Below, piece by piece: positions 41,628 to 55,503 of a stretch of 64,000 nt of DNA. The stretch's first letter is position 1. The number at the start of each line of letters is the position of its first letter. The translations under genes were made by a program, and so were the position numbers. The DNA comes from Aphanomyces cochlioides (Eukaryota > Oomycota > Saprolegniomycetes > Saprolegniales > Verrucalvaceae): NCBI GenBank assembly GCA_019828595.1, contig JAHQRK010000005.1:186001-250000 (forward strand), written 5' to 3'. The notes below the pieces were generated by a model that had not been told where the DNA came from, searched no databases, and saw only the letters and a list, made by a program, of their open reading frames with translations.

Positions 41628-43162
41628 ATGAATGTGACGCCCGCAGACATCGATACGTCGAGGCCGTACACGTGTGAAGTCAACGTAGATGACGTCCGCG
41701 TTCTGCAGAAAGCCGAGTACGAAGTCAAAGTCCGCTGCACCTTTTTCTCGGAGAGTCTTCGGTCGAAATGCATGGCGACATGGAGTGTGTGGCGCTCGTT
41801 TTCAGCCTTTCGATTACTTGATGCGCAACTGAGGAAACGAAGCCCGACGCATATGAAAGGAATCAAGTTTCCACCGCTCCACCGACAACGAACGCTCTTT
41901 CGAACGCATTTGGACCCTCAATTTTTAGAAGCCCGACGCGCAGACCTCGACACGTATATGAGCATGGTTACAGCCTCCCCTGCCTTTGTTACATTCCATA
42001 TCACATCGATTGAAGCGCAATCCCTCAAGTCGTTCCTCTCCTATACCAGCGGCTTTGGACAGAATATCACGCTCGTTCCGTCGTCTGCAGACGGACGACA
42101 TAGTACATTTCTCGAACGTCAGAAGCCCGCGCCAACTTCTCAGAGTTTGACTGCAAGCTATCGATGGTCAGGCACAGGATTTATTGGTGGTCAGCATCTC
42201 AAGGGCGGGAACAGCATTGTCATGCGCAACAGCAGCTCATCGTCGTTTGTTCCCGTTGCTCCACAGCAGTTCAATCAAAATTACGCCGAGCGACAGTCGT
42301 ATGCCCAGCGAAACACTCCCCTCTCTGCGCCAACACGGCAGTCCGTACCGACAGAAGAGAGCCCACCGTACGCCTTGAAATATTGCGCTTTAGATTGATA
42401 TCTTGTGTCTAGGTTGATGGCCGTGACTGTTCCTGAAGTTGTGGATCCAGTTGTCGAGCAAGAACGAGGCAAGATGGAGCTTGAATTGCGCTCCGCTGGT
42501 CTCCAAGGCGTCGGCATGCCTCCAGATGGCTCATGTTTCCTCCACTGTTTGATCTACGAGCTCTTACCATTGAAGTGGCCTTGTTTCGCTGAATATCCAA
42601 CCACCATGGCCATGGTCAATGTGGGATCTGCCGACGGTGTCGCTCCTCGACGGATAAAAGCTGCGGCAAAACTTCGCACGGAACTAAGTGCATTTGGCCT
42701 CGACAATGTCGACGCGCTCAGCACATTTTTACTCACGCCCAAGGAGGAATTGGTCGAACGGTACGCTCTTCATGTCGAATCTTCTTGCTAATGTCGTGGT
42801 GTAGATATACTTTATTTGGCTCAAGGCCTGACGAACAAGCAACAGTGGCGGAATTGTACGCCGCAGCGTCCATGTTTGACCTGGAAATTGTCTTGATCAC
42901 AAACGATTCTGCATTCCACATCGATCCCGTGATGCCCGTGACTGGTGTGCCGTCGATTCGAGGACCTGCGAGCTACCGCCGAACGATTGTTTTGGGCTAC
43001 ATGCCGCCGAATCCAAAGATGGGCGGCCATTACATCTGCACGCGCGAAATTTCGTACTCGAATTCGTTCGCGTCGGGCTGCTTCTCGGGCAAGATGTCGA
43101 GTATGTCGTCGCGGAGCAGCATGCGCTCGACCATGTCCAATTCGATCGGCATGGCCGCATAG
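41628..43162 (+). CDS. PX domain - OTU cysteine protease fusion
   Basis: Three exons (41628-42367, 42413-42760, 42805-43162; introns 45 and 44) give 481 residues. The N-terminal half resembles a PX (phosphoinositide-binding) domain at about residues 20-140: WSVWRSFSAFRLLDAQLRK, IKFPPLHRQR and the helix FLEARRADLDTYM. A Ser-rich linker follows. The C-terminal half is OTU-like: PPDGSCFLHCLIYELLP with the catalytic Asp-Gly-x-Cys, and the catalytic His in MGGHYICT near the end. Both parts of the catalytic dyad are present, so an active deubiquitinase recruited to endosomal membranes is a reasonable inference. The Ser-rich tail (SSMSSRSSMRSTMSNS) is low-complexity. I do not recall this domain combination from animals or fungi. 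Confidence 0.85.
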
Positions 43163-43859
43163 ACTATGACTTAGTTTTACTTATATAATATTGCCGCAAT
43201 GGAGAACGCCATCCTGATGCCAACCAAACCTCTTCCTGCCATGACTTGCGCATAGCTCAGCCGTATCGTCGCGCAACATCTCGTCAACGGTATTGCAAGC
43301 AATCGGATGGAGAGAAATCCTCGGGAAAGTAAAGCTACAACGAGGATTACGGAGGATGGTAGTCGATTGGGATGGAAATCGCGTTGTTTGGCGAGATCAA
43401 CGGACGGCTGTAGGACATGCTGCATTTCCGGGATTCCTCTAAAGTCATTGGACTCCATGAAGTGAGAAAACCCCTGGGAATGGGCGACGATAGGATGTCC
43501 ATCTTGGAATAGCTTGACAATGGGTTGACGGCTATGCGCATCACGAGTGTCTCGCCGTGGAACGAGGCCAAGGGCTCACGTAGAGCTTGGAGAGATGGTA
43601 AGACTGTCATTGATGCAATCCAGTCGACAGAAATCAGTCACAAGCCAGAACTGAAGTCATTGGAAGCATATTGGCGGGCCTGGACCACTGAGTTAAAGAC
43701 GCAGCGAGGAATCGGACTTGACCACCGCGAACTCTCTCTTATTGATAGGGTGCCGCCGTCGACGAGCGCATTGTGGACTTGACGGAGAGCGGGAAGTCGA
43801 AATCAATTTGAATCGGGCGGAATTAGTGGAGCGCCGTACTTTGGAGGTTTCACAGTTTG
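43163..43859. other. Uncertain stretch between PX-OTU gene and CEP290
   Basis: Open segments exist on both strands with splice-like borders. The plus strand at about 43320-43740 can be joined through a 51-base GT-AG segment into LHELDNGLTAMRITSVSPWN and on to RELSLIDR. The minus strand at 43177-43770 can be joined through 48- and 38-base segments. Neither matches a known family, so the strand cannot be decided. It could be a small gene or the 5' region of the CEP290 gene. Confidence 0.3.
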
Positions 43860-46800
43860 ATGCCGTCGGACTGCGCGGACTGTCGCGCGCAATCCCAAGC
43901 GATCCAAGCGTTGCAGCGGGAGCATGACGCTATCCTGGAAGAAAAAAATCAATGGGAAGCCGAGCGAGTCGTTTTTCAGGCGCAAATTGTCGCTTTGACG
44001 ACTGCAAACGAGCAACTGGAAGCGTCCTTGGAGCAAAGATCCCTTGAAGTCAAGGCGATGGCGGCGTCGTTGCACAGCAAACAAGCGATGGACAAGCAGG
44101 ACAAGCAAGATGATTCTGTTGCTGCCTTGTCAAGCAAGATTCAAGCTCTCGAAGAGGTATTCCATCCATCTCCATGTCCCCAGATGGACTCGTGGTCGGT
44201 CTTGTAGGCCAAACTCCACTTGGAGCGAAAGGTTCTCGACATGGAGGCGACGAATGCATCGGTAGACAAGATGATCCTCGACTTCAAGGCCAAATTCGAG
44301 GCCGAGCGGCGCGATTACGTCGCGGAGATCAACAAGCTCCAGGTATTTCCCCTCCGTTGCAGTCTTGACTCTGGCGTAGGCAAACAGCGCTGGGTCTGAC
44401 GTCGTGCGCGACTTGGAGCACAAGCTCTCCATCTTGAACGACATGCGCGTCCATGACAAGGAACTTTTGAGCGATCTACGGCGGCAACTAAAGCTCAAAG
44501 CCGACGAAATCGACGCTCTCCACGCCAACGAGCTCCAAACTTCCGCGCACTTCGAAGCGCAGCTTGCCGCAGTCAGCCACGAAAACGCCGCGCTGCGGAG
44601 TCAACTCGAACAGTTGAAAGCGCCTCCAGAGAGCGGCGGCAAGCCACAAAAAGCGGAGAAACGCGGCCAGGACGCCATGTTGATGGACACAAAGGAAGAG
44701 ATGGAAGAGCAGATCCAAGTCGCGATAGAACTCGACGTTTGTCTTGAGGAATGCGCAACGCTGTCGTTTGAAAACCAGCAACTCGTCGCGAAGCTCGCGT
44801 CGATCCAAGCAGCGCTGGTGAGCGTCCAGGACCAGCACGCCGTTCTGTACAAGTAAGAGCTCCATCTTTCCATCTCTTCCGAGCGACTCATGGCGGCGGT
44901 AGAGACTTTTTCGCGCAGCAAAAGAGCTTCCAAGCGCGCAAGAAAGATCTCGAAGCGCAGCTCGCGGCGGCGCATACGATGACGGAAGAGCTCACGATCA
45001 AATTGAATCGCTATGAAACGATGCTGCAGTCGATCCAAGTCCAGAGCGAGTGGCAGCACATCGCCGCTGACATGACGCGGAAACTCGCGGCGTTTGAAGT
45101 GAATCAAGCGCGTCTGGCGCGGCAATTCAACATCTTGACCGAGGAGAAACAGACCGAGTACTCGCGGCGGATTGCGCTCGAAGACGAGCTGCTCGACCTC
45201 GACAAGACGCTCAAACTGCGTATTCAGTACTTGGAATCGTGGAAATGCGGCGCCATGCAGCGCATGCAAGCCATGCAAAAAGCGCTGAATCAAAGCGTGC
45301 TCAAACGCCACTACGACGCGCTCCTCGAGTCGTTGGAAGCGCTCCAGGAGTCGTATGCGCATCATGTAGAGCGCTGGAATCGTCTCCATGCCTCGTACGT
45401 CGAAGCGATCGATCTCCCAGAGCAAAACGCTGCGCTGCTGCATGAAAATGCCATGCTGAAGGCTGGCGCCGACGCCGCGACGCTCGCAAACCTCAAGAAC
45501 GAGCGGATTCAAGCACTCGAGACGACGCTCGAGTCGTACGCTGCGAAAATCAAAGAGTTTGCAGCGACGCCGCCGACAATTCCAGCGTCCAAGGAGAAAA
45601 CGATGGCGGAAACGCCGACGCAAGCCGTGCTAGAGCACCGCATTGCGGAATTGGAGCAATGCTGCACTGCGCTGGAGCAGCAAGTCGCGATGGATCGAAG
45701 TTCTCGAGCTAAAGTTGAAAATTTTAGGTGGAACAGCACAAAGCAGTGGCGGCGCTCGCGGCCTCCCAGGCAAATACACTCTCGCTGAGGCAATCTCGGC
45801 GCCGAGACGACTTGACGCAGCTGGAAGAGCGGCTCCGAGAGCTCGGCAGTCGCTCGGACGACGACGCGATCGTCGGCCAGCTCCAGCAGAAACTCATGAC
45901 GATTCAAGCCAACTACCACGCATTTACCGACCGGTCAGTGTATTTTCCAGTGCTTTTCAGGGCTAAAAGTCGACTTGTAGATATGACAAAGCGATGGAAA
46001 TGCACCGCGCGGCGCAGTTACAAGTCAATTCGCTCACGTTGAAGCTCGACGCGACGGTGGAGAGCCACTGCTTGGAGCTAGAGCAAGCGCGGCTTGTCCA
46101 GCGCGCTCTCGAAGCGACGATTTCGACCTTGCGGCAGAGCGACATGCGCGCTCGAATCAAGCGCATGGAAGCGATGTCCAAGTTGGTTTTTTCGGCGCTG
46201 TCTGGAGCTAAAAGATGGCAAATAGACGGATGGAATCGCTCGAGGAAGATGTCGTCCAGCTCCATGCGAAGAAACGAGCGCTGGAACGCCGCGTGGAGGA
46301 ACTAGAAGCAGGTGAAACGCCGAAGACGCGCGGTTCCCCCGACGATCTCCATGAAGTCCAGCGCCTGAAACATCGCATTTCCATCCTTGAGCAGAAAGAA
46401 CGGTGCAAATCCACGCAGGTTTCATGACGCTCTGACGGAGTTTTAGCTTGTGGCTCGAGCAAGTCGAGCGCTTGAATCAATCGACGGCGGCGCCAGGCGA
46501 TCATGAAAAGCTGCTCATGGAGAAGAAAGCGCTCCAGGCCAAAGTTGACCAAGTGCTCTTTGAAATGGACAATCTCAAGACGAAAATGACCAAATTGATG
46601 CACGAAAGCAGCGCCAAGGACGTCCAGTTGCGGAAACTCGAGATGCAGCGCGACAATCTCGTCTTGGAGCTCCAACTGAAGCAAACCGCGCTGGAAAACT
46701 CCAACTCTGACGCGGCAGCAGCGCCAACATCGACGAAAACGCCCAGTTCTCCCTCCATGCGGAGTAAAGTCGGGTAAGCCACAAGTTGAAAGCATTCCTA

Positions 46801-49199
46801 GCGTCTCACGAACGTAGTTATTATGAAAAAGACCATCTAGCGCTACAAGAAGCCGCGCAAGCGACGATTGCAAGCTTGAAAGCGCTTGTCCAGGATAAAA
46901 ATGTCCGCCTTGAAGAGTACCAGCGGCAGCTTGAAAAAGTCCGCGAGGAATTTGACGCCAAGCAACGCGCGGCGCACGACGACCAAGAGCGCCGCAATCG
47001 CCGCTTGTACGAAGACAACCATGCGTACATTGCGCAATTGAAAGACGCGATGGAGAAAATCCAAGAGTTGGAAGAAAACGGCGGCGGCAAAGCGGTCGTT
47101 GCGGCGCGGGAAATGAACGACCGACTGATGGAGCAACTCAAACAAGTGCACATGGATCTCGAGCTCAAGTCGCAAATTGTCCAGGAATTGCAAGCCAAAG
47201 TAAAATGCCGCCGACGACGGCGACGGACTGAGAGAGCTCTTTGTAGGTCGAACAGCTCCGCCAGGCCAAGAAAATAGCAGAAGCGCGGTGTGGCGAAGCG
47301 CTGGAAGAGATCGCGGCGTTGCAAAAAGTGAATCACACGCTCGTGGACGAGATGGAACATGCCGAGAAAGCCAAGCAGCAGCAGGCCGGCCAGTGGAAAG
47401 CAGATCTCCAAGCCAAGGACAAGAAAATGGCGCTCCTCCGCGATGCGATCATTAAACTCAAGGAAGAATTTCTCAAAGCCCAAGAGCAACAAGCGGAAGA
47501 AAGCGTCCGGGAGAAGCGAAAGCAGTCGGAGCACCACGACAATCGCATGGAGACGCTCGCGGAGAAGAACAACCAGCTCGACGCAAAATGCAAGATGCTA
47601 CAGGAGAAACTCGACGACATGACCAAGGAGATGGACGCACTCACTGTGAAATACAAGCGAGCGCTGGCAAAACCCAAAGCAGCCAAGGAAACCACCGACT
47701 TGAAAGCGACCGTCGTCGACTTGAAGGCGACAATTGCAGACTTGCGGGAGGAATTAGCACGCTGCAAGGCCAAGCTGAGCACTTTTGCTGGCCAGGTACA
47801 ATGAGAAGTGGAGCCAGAGGTTCATGGCTGTCGTAGGAGGAAGAAATCGAGACGCTGCGAGGCCGCGTGAAAGCCCTGGAGGCGAAAAACGCCGCGAATT
47901 TGACGGCGGAAGCACCGCCAGCGTCGGCAAGATCGCAAGGAACCAACCAACAAGACAGCGACGATAAAGCCAACGACGTAAGCATCTCAATCGAACGAGG
48001 AGATGTCAATCTTCGTAGCGACGACGCGCTGCTTGGGAGCAGGAGAAGAAACTCAAACGGAGGATCGACATTTTGTCGACGCGGTTGGAAGAAAAGAATG
48101 CCCAAGTCGAGACGCTCACGACGCAGTGCAAGCGCGTGACGGATCAATTCAACATGTTGCAAGTCGAGTTGAGAGAGCTGGTACAGTCAGCTCTGAGCTT
48201 CTCTTGGTCATCTCTGCGCTGTAGAAATCGCAACGAGAAGTGCTGCAGCCTCTGCCGCATCAGCGGTCGAGAGATGACATGGTCGAGTTGGACAATTGCT
48301 ACCGTCGGATCGTGGAGCTCCAGCAGCAAGTGCTCGATGCGAGGCAAATAGTCGTAGCGCAGCTTGACGTGGACGCGTACGTCGATCCTTTTTCCAACGA
48401 AAGCGTTGTAATGTTGTCGATAGATCCGTGGAGGAACGTCTCGAGCGGGAAACTCACGTCTTAGAGCTGTCGTTCCAAGTGGAAAGCCTTCAGATGGAAT
48501 TGCATCGTGTCCGACAATCCGGCCAGCCGCAACACTCTCCTGAAATTCCAAAGGTATGCCGCCACAGTCGTTAAGATCTTTGCGCTGATGATTCTTGGAC
48601 TTCAGATGGACAAGCAGCGAGAAGCGACGAGCGTCGCGGCACTTGAAGAAGTGATTGAAAACATGAAACGAGTGATGGAAAAACTCCGCAGTGAGAACGA
48701 ACGCCTTCGAAAGCACGTGAAACCCATGGCAAAGACCAACCAAGCCAACAAACAAGTCGAGCAATTGACAGCAGCGCTCGAAGGATCCAAGCTGGAGCTT
48801 CAGCAATTGCGGCAGGAGCACACCGACTTGGCTCGAAAGTTCCGCGCGCTTGGCGTCAAGTACAAAGAGCTGAAGGAAGCACAAAAGACCCACGCGAGCT
48901 ACGTCGCTGACATGGAGCGTCTTCATAGTCTACAGATGCAAGAAAAGGAGAGACAACTCGAGACAATCAAGCATGAGCTCGACAATCGACCGACAACTCC
49001 AAGAGCATCTTTGAGCAAAAAAGACGACTCGGCCAGGATCATTGCGCAACTTGAGGAGGAGAATGCAAGACTTACCGAAGAGCTCTCGGCGTTTGACCTG
49101 GAATTCTTTGAGGAGATTGAAGACTTGAAATTCAAGTATGCCCAAGCGGTCCGACAGAAGCAGGCGCTGGAAAAACAACTCGGTCGACTTGCGGATTGA
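43860..49199 (+). CDS. CEP290: CEP290-like ciliary transition-zone protein
   Basis: CEP290 bridges microtubules and membrane in the transition zone of cilia and flagella. Fifteen exons: 43860-44156, 44208-44342, 44380-44852, 44903-45683, 45728-45933, 45981-46181, 46226-46402, 46447-46773, 46818-47199, 47247-47795, 47837-47977, 48019-48180, 48225-48376, 48424-48553, 48606-49199. Introns are 37-52 bases, and the product has 1,568 residues in one frame. Almost the whole protein is coiled coil. The C-terminal signature SAFDLEFFEEIEDLKFKY followed by a KQALEKQL helix closely matches the LFEEIEDLKYNY end of human CEP290. It is shorter than the human protein (2,479), so N-terminal exons may be missing or the protein compact. 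Flagellated zoospores fit this gene. Confidence 0.78.
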
Positions 49200-49261
49200 G
49201 AGAGATTCCCATGCTAATATTTATTTCGCCTATTATTGACAAAACTGATGGGTTGACTTGC

Positions 49262-50887
<1,626 letters not shown>

Positions 50888-51470
50888 CCTTGCGCGCGTT
50901 TGGGAAATGAAAATGGCCCACTGAAGCGAAGACTAACTATGATTGGTTAAAAATAAACAACATTTATCCAATCATAAATTAGACAATATTCATTTCGATC
51001 CCAAATCGTAATTTCCATGACGTTCTGGCGGTGAAGACCGATTGCGTCCTGCATTTTCGTTCCCACGACTGTGCAACAGATTCAACAAGCTCCTATTTTT
51101 TTACACTACGTGAATATCAAGGCGAACCAGAGATTGACTGCTATCAGCAAAGTACAAGTAATAAAATTTTAAACTAGTTGGTAAATTCCATTAAATATTA
51201 TATTAACTACCCATATTGCTGAAAGATTTTCAATAGAAATTTTCTCACATGTTACTCCAAGACGTCATTCCTCACAGTACATGAATCTTCCTCTTGGGGT
51301 CCTCTACTCAGTAAGAGCCCCTCGTGGCTTCACGTTGATGGCCTTTCAACATTGAGTGACAGATTTAAAATATTGTGTCTAGAAAATCGACAAATTTAAC
51401 GGACAACACCTGTGATTGGATTGGCTGTGATACAGTGACAAACATTCCGAGACAAACACTCTCCAAGGAA

Positions 51471-51535
51471 GGCCCCGGCCGGCCTGAGGCCGTCAGAAAA
51501 AGATAATCTTCATGGCCCCGGCCGGCCTGAGGCCG
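51471..51535. repeat. Two identical 22-base GC-rich direct repeats
   Basis: Copies at 51471-51492 and 51514-51535, both GGCCCCGGCCGGCCTGAGG followed by CCG, in otherwise AT-rich DNA. Each contains the palindromes GGCCGGCC and GGCCTGAGGCC. The spacer is 21 bases. Confidence 0.9.
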
Positions 51536-51671
51536 CCCACATAAATCTAGGTTACATGCAAGTTATTTTTGGCAACATGCTGTATCACCGACAAATGTAT
51601 CGTCCAATCAATGATCAGAACCGACAAAACCTGTCGGTTAGCCAATCAGCTTGGGGTGTGCAGGGTTTAAA

Positions 51672-51720
51672 TAATGGTATTTAGGGTTTATTTTATTTAG
51701 GGGTTCTGGGGTTAGGGTTG
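51672..51720 (+). repeat. Interstitial telomere-like (TTTAGGG-type) tract
   Basis: Contains TTTAGGGTTTA, TTTAGGGG and GGTTAGGGTT within 50 bases. TTTAGGG is the telomere repeat reported for Phytophthora, so these may be remnants of telomeric DNA or chance G-rich promoter DNA. It lies about 40 bases before the dehydrogenase start. Confidence 0.5.
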
Positions 51721-51758
51721 AATGACATCCACGGTGTTTCGGAAAACAACAAAGAACG

Positions 51759-52664
51759 ATGTGGAAGCGCCGCCAGGTCAAGCATGCTGTGGTCCAAGGA
51801 GTCCGTAGGATGTCGTCAAAGGCTGCACTGATTGTTGGAGCCGGGGACAGCACTGGAGCCGCTGTAGCCCGGGCGTTTGCAGCGGAGGGATTCGTTTCTT
51901 GCTGTGTTCGTCGTGATGGCTCAAAAGTGCAAGATCTAGTCAACGATATTGAAGCGAGGGGGCATCGTGCTCAAGGCTTTGGCGTCGACTGCCGCGTGGA
52001 GAGCAATGTTCAAGCACTGGTGAATGATATTGAGACAAATATTGGCCCAATTGAAGTCGCCGTATTCAACGTTGGTGCCAACGTTCGCTTCCCCATCACT
52101 GGTATCATTGCATCTTGGATTGCTAACTCACGGTCGTCACAGAGACGACATCTCGCGTGTATCGAAAAGTGTGGGAAATGGCTTGCTTCTCTGGTTTTCT
52201 CATGGGAAGAGAAGTTGCAACACGCATGTTGCCTCGTGAACGCGGCACAATCATCTTCACCGGTACCTTTGTCGGTGTATTCATTCGCCCTCTTAACATT
52301 TTCAACGTTCAGGCGCTACAGCGAGCGTTCGAGGAAGCGCTCACTTTGCTGCATTTTCAAGTGCCAAGTTTGCCTTGCGAGCATTGAGCCAGAGCATGGC
52401 TCGTGAACTTGCCCCCAAAGGCATCCACGTCGCACATTTAGTCGTGGATGGAGCGATTGACACCCCGTGGATCCATGAAAACTTTCCCCAAGCCAAAGAA
52501 AAGCATGCTCAGCAAGGTACCTCTGACTCCTTTGATTCCCCTCACACGTTCTAGGATTGCTCTTACCAGACGACATTGCCAAAATGTACGTGCAGCTCCA
52601 CCACCAGCCCAAGACCGCCTGGACGCATGAGCTAGACGTCCGTCCATGGGTTGAAACCTGGTAG
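51759..52664 (+). CDS. Short-chain dehydrogenase/reductase family protein
   Basis: Classical-type SDR Rossmann protein; the substrate is unknown. Four exons (51759-52101, 52143-52262, 52313-52516, 52555-52664; introns 41, 50, 38) give 258 residues. The dinucleotide motif appears as ALIVGAGDSTGAAVARAF, with VFNVGANV in place of the usual NNAG motif. The catalytic Tyr-x3-Lys region reads AAFSSAKFALRALSQSMA, with Phe where Tyr is expected, and it is followed by KGIHVAHLVVDGAIDTPW. Bacterial SDRs with the same Phe variant exist as I recall, so the change is probably old rather than a fresh mutation. The N-terminal MWKRRQVKHAVVQGVRR could be a mitochondrial presequence; an ATG at 51810 is the alternative start. 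Confidence 0.88.
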
Positions 52665-52768
52665 ATCTTGGGAAATCATCATCCGTCGCCGCAAAGTGTT
52701 ACAAAACAAATATCGTCATATAATTCCTACTTTGAAGGGATTTTATGTTTGTCAATTGAATAGATATG

Positions 52769-55039
52769 CCTACATAGTAGGGGCACAGAAAACCCTTCAA
52801 AGAAGGCTTTTTGACAAACGAATTACATTCTGTCGCATTCACTTTGCAAATCGTGTGAATGGCAGATAGAAAGCCAGCAAGCATCGTCTGGAAACGCCCC
52901 CATGCATATCCCGTTGAAAACCACGGCCATCCCTTGCATTCGGATGACAGCTCCAGCAGCTCTGACGACGACTACGAAGAAGACCTCGACTCGCGCTTTC
53001 CTGAGTTGCAGGAACGTATCGCCGAATCGATGTTCCAAGCAACCCATGTGGACGTCGTGAAAGACTTGATCAAACCTCAAAACTTGAAAAGGCTCGTGTT
53101 CTCATCCTTTGAACACAATGTGAATGAACCAGAGGACATTTTTCATGGCACTCCTCGACCGAAATTGCCAAACCTTGACGCTGTGACGCCAATTGGGCTT
53201 TTCTTTCGGCTCTTTCCGTTGCAAATCATTGAGCACATCGTCTTCCACAGCAATCTCTACAAGTCGCAGTCTCATGGCACGTGCAATGACATTACTGTGG
53301 ATGAATTTTTAAAGTTCCTTGGACTCGTTATTGCGAATAGTTGCTGCACATGGAGTAGTATACGACGGAATTGGAGCACAACAACGACCGCTCCATTCCC
53401 GCTAGGCACGTATGGTGCCTACATGTCAAGAAACCGCTTTGCTGAAATATCCCAGTACATGCATTTTGCAGACAACACAAAGCAACCTCCTCGTGGCGAC
53501 AAGTTCTACAAGATTCAACCGATCATTGACCAAGTAAACGAAACATTCCAATCCAGCTACGTCCATGGCGCACATTTTGCATTTGACGAAGGAACATGGT
53601 CAACCAAGAGTAAGTATTGTCCAGCAAAACAATTCAATCCAAACAAGCCACACAAATGGGGATTGAAAGTCTTCATGCTCTGTTGTGCCACATCAGGATA
53701 TTGCTCCAAGTTTGAAGTGTATCAAGGAAAAGACTCAAGTGATGGATTACAAGCAGGACCATGGCATTGATTCGAAACGTCCGTCATCTTGCTGGATCAA
53801 AACGAGTGATTGTATGTGACCGGTAAAGAAAATTCGTTGTATTTATCCCATGCTAACTTCATTTTAGCTACTATACTAGCTTGTCGGTGGTTATTCAGTT
53901 GCTGTCGATGGGTTTGTACTGTGTTGGAACTGTGCGTACATCATCCATGGCATTTCCAAAGCTCTGCTCTTGAAAAAAGGAAGCGTGGATCGTCGACACA
54001 GCGCAGCGATGGTGACCGAAGTTCTTGGAGGTAAAAAGATCTTGGCGTCAGTCTGGATGGATCGCAAGCCAGTATATTTGTTGTCGTCGGCGTACATGAA
54101 CGGGACAACCAGTGGGAGCCGTCGTGTTGGCTCAAACAACGGTGTTTTTCCAACCATCCGAGCGATAGAAATGTACAATCGCTACATGGGCGGCGTTGAT
54201 CGACATGACTTTTTGCGCATGGCTATCTACAATATTCTAAGCGCAATCAGCTTTCGAAAATGGTACAAAATGTGCTTTGCAGCAATACTGGATATGTTCG
54301 TCACCAATGCTTTCATTTTGTACAAAATGCTCAAGAAGGACAAGACATCAAATGTGTACTCCCACGGCGATTTTTTGGATTCCCTGGCGTCCGAGCTGCT
54401 TCGAACTGACATCTCTCGGTCGACTTCCACACGATCAAGACGCGAGTCGCTGCATACCCAAGTGAACCATGAAATTTCGATGTTTCAATCTTGAGAAGGC
54501 CATAGTGGCCAAGCCAAGAACCAACGACATTGTGTAGTGATTGGATGCAAGCGAACGACGAAGTTCTATTGCCGTGAGTGCGCCATGGCACCTGCTTGCG
54601 ATAGAACAAATGCTCAACATGGACAAACATGTTTCGAAGTGCTTCACAGCAATGTCTAAATGAGAAACAAGATTGAAAGGCGTATGAAGAAGTTCGAAGC
54701 GGCGAATATTCACGAGGAGTCAAACAGACCACCAAGATCCAACAGTACGCCTACGAAAGCCAAACGCCAAAGACCAAACGATGTCAAGCAGATGTCTTGT
54801 AAATATTGTTGCAATAGAGTCACCTTCTTTCGTTCCCAACGACTTGCATGATGTGCCCTTCGTCAATTGAGCTAACTGTCTCTTAGCCCACTGCATATGA
54901 GTATAGTTTCATCGTCTTGTACAGTCACTACAACACCACTACAATGTAGTGGTGATCGCATTGCCACAAACTTTGAGTCAAGCTCGTATCACAGCCCTTC
55001 ACAGTAGGGATTTAAAGCAACAGTCCCCTACTATGTAGG
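52769..55039 (+). mobile_element. PiggyBac-like element, decayed
   Basis: A 15-base inverted repeat (CCTACATAGTAGGGG) is present at 52769-52783 and, inverted, at 55025-55039, bracketing the broken transposase. Each copy is itself nearly palindromic. No flanking TTAA duplication was found, so the repeats may be subterminal and the true ends uncertain. Confidence 0.55.
52859..54851 (+). pseudogene. PiggyBac transposase, broken by stops and frameshifts
   Basis: PGBD-type DDE transposase. The 5' frame (52859-53770) covers an acidic Ser-rich N-terminus and the DDE_Tnp_1_7 start, including MSRNRFAEISQYMHFADN and the first catalytic Asp region FAFDEGTWSTKSKYCP. The frame breaks at 53770: the second Asp region (VIVCDR, about 53805-53825) is in another frame and followed by stops. 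The sense frame resumes at 53970-54494 with ILASVWMDRKPVYLLSS and YMGGVDRHDFLRMAIYN. The Cys-rich zinc end (CYRECA-like, then CKYCCNRVTF to 54851) is split over further frames. At least three lesions make it inactive. Confidence 0.85.
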
Positions 55040-55503
55040 GCTCTGGGATTTCGAGGGATAATATACATGGTCAGAGCTGAATAAAAATATCAAGATATTC
55101 ATCGCCTCTTTTCATGATATTTCCTGTGTCTCCGAACACAGCAAAATATCATGATATTCAGCCAATATCACGATAATTTCATGGTATCCGAATTAGCTTT
55201 GGCTCACAATGTCACTAATTAAATAGTGCCAATAAGAACAGGTTGTGATTCTGTACTATGGGATTTCGAAAAATTACCTCGATTTAATGACCTTTTGGAA
55301 AATTCGTCGATATTTCTGTCCAAAACTTTATAATTAAATAAGCATGACGTGAACATATAATGACATGTCATTAAACCGAGGGAGTACATGAAGTGGCTTT
55401 GCCACTGCAATTATCGATCGCACGAAACATCCTCATGGCATCCTCTTGCACTGCAGAGCAAACAGATCATGCATACGCTGCAGGCATCTGCTGTGCAAAT
55501 GGC
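54852..55503. other. Intergenic with short ATATCATGATAT-type repeats
   Basis: No gene is seen. A cluster of ATATCATGATATT/ATATCACGATAA-like palindromic motifs lies at about 55088-55195, just outside the right inverted repeat of the piggyBac relic. Confidence 0.5.

Larger units (their letters stand above)
50888..51758. other. Intergenic with repeats and telomere-like tract
   Basis: No gene is seen. ATTGG/CCAAT boxes at 50939-50951, about 50971 and about 51642; the first is 52 bases upstream of the MetAP2 start. Also holds the 22-base GC-rich direct repeat (51471-51535) and the TTTAGGG-like tract (51672-51720), both listed separately. Confidence 0.55.

Noticed and set aside
44488..48926. Long minus-strand open frames opposite CEP290 (for example 44601-45623, 46208-46873, 46821-47537, 48144-48926)
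   Set aside because: They are Leu/Arg/Phe-rich reverse images of Glu/Lys/Gln-rich coiled-coil codons, cross the plus-strand introns without their own splice logic and have no family features.
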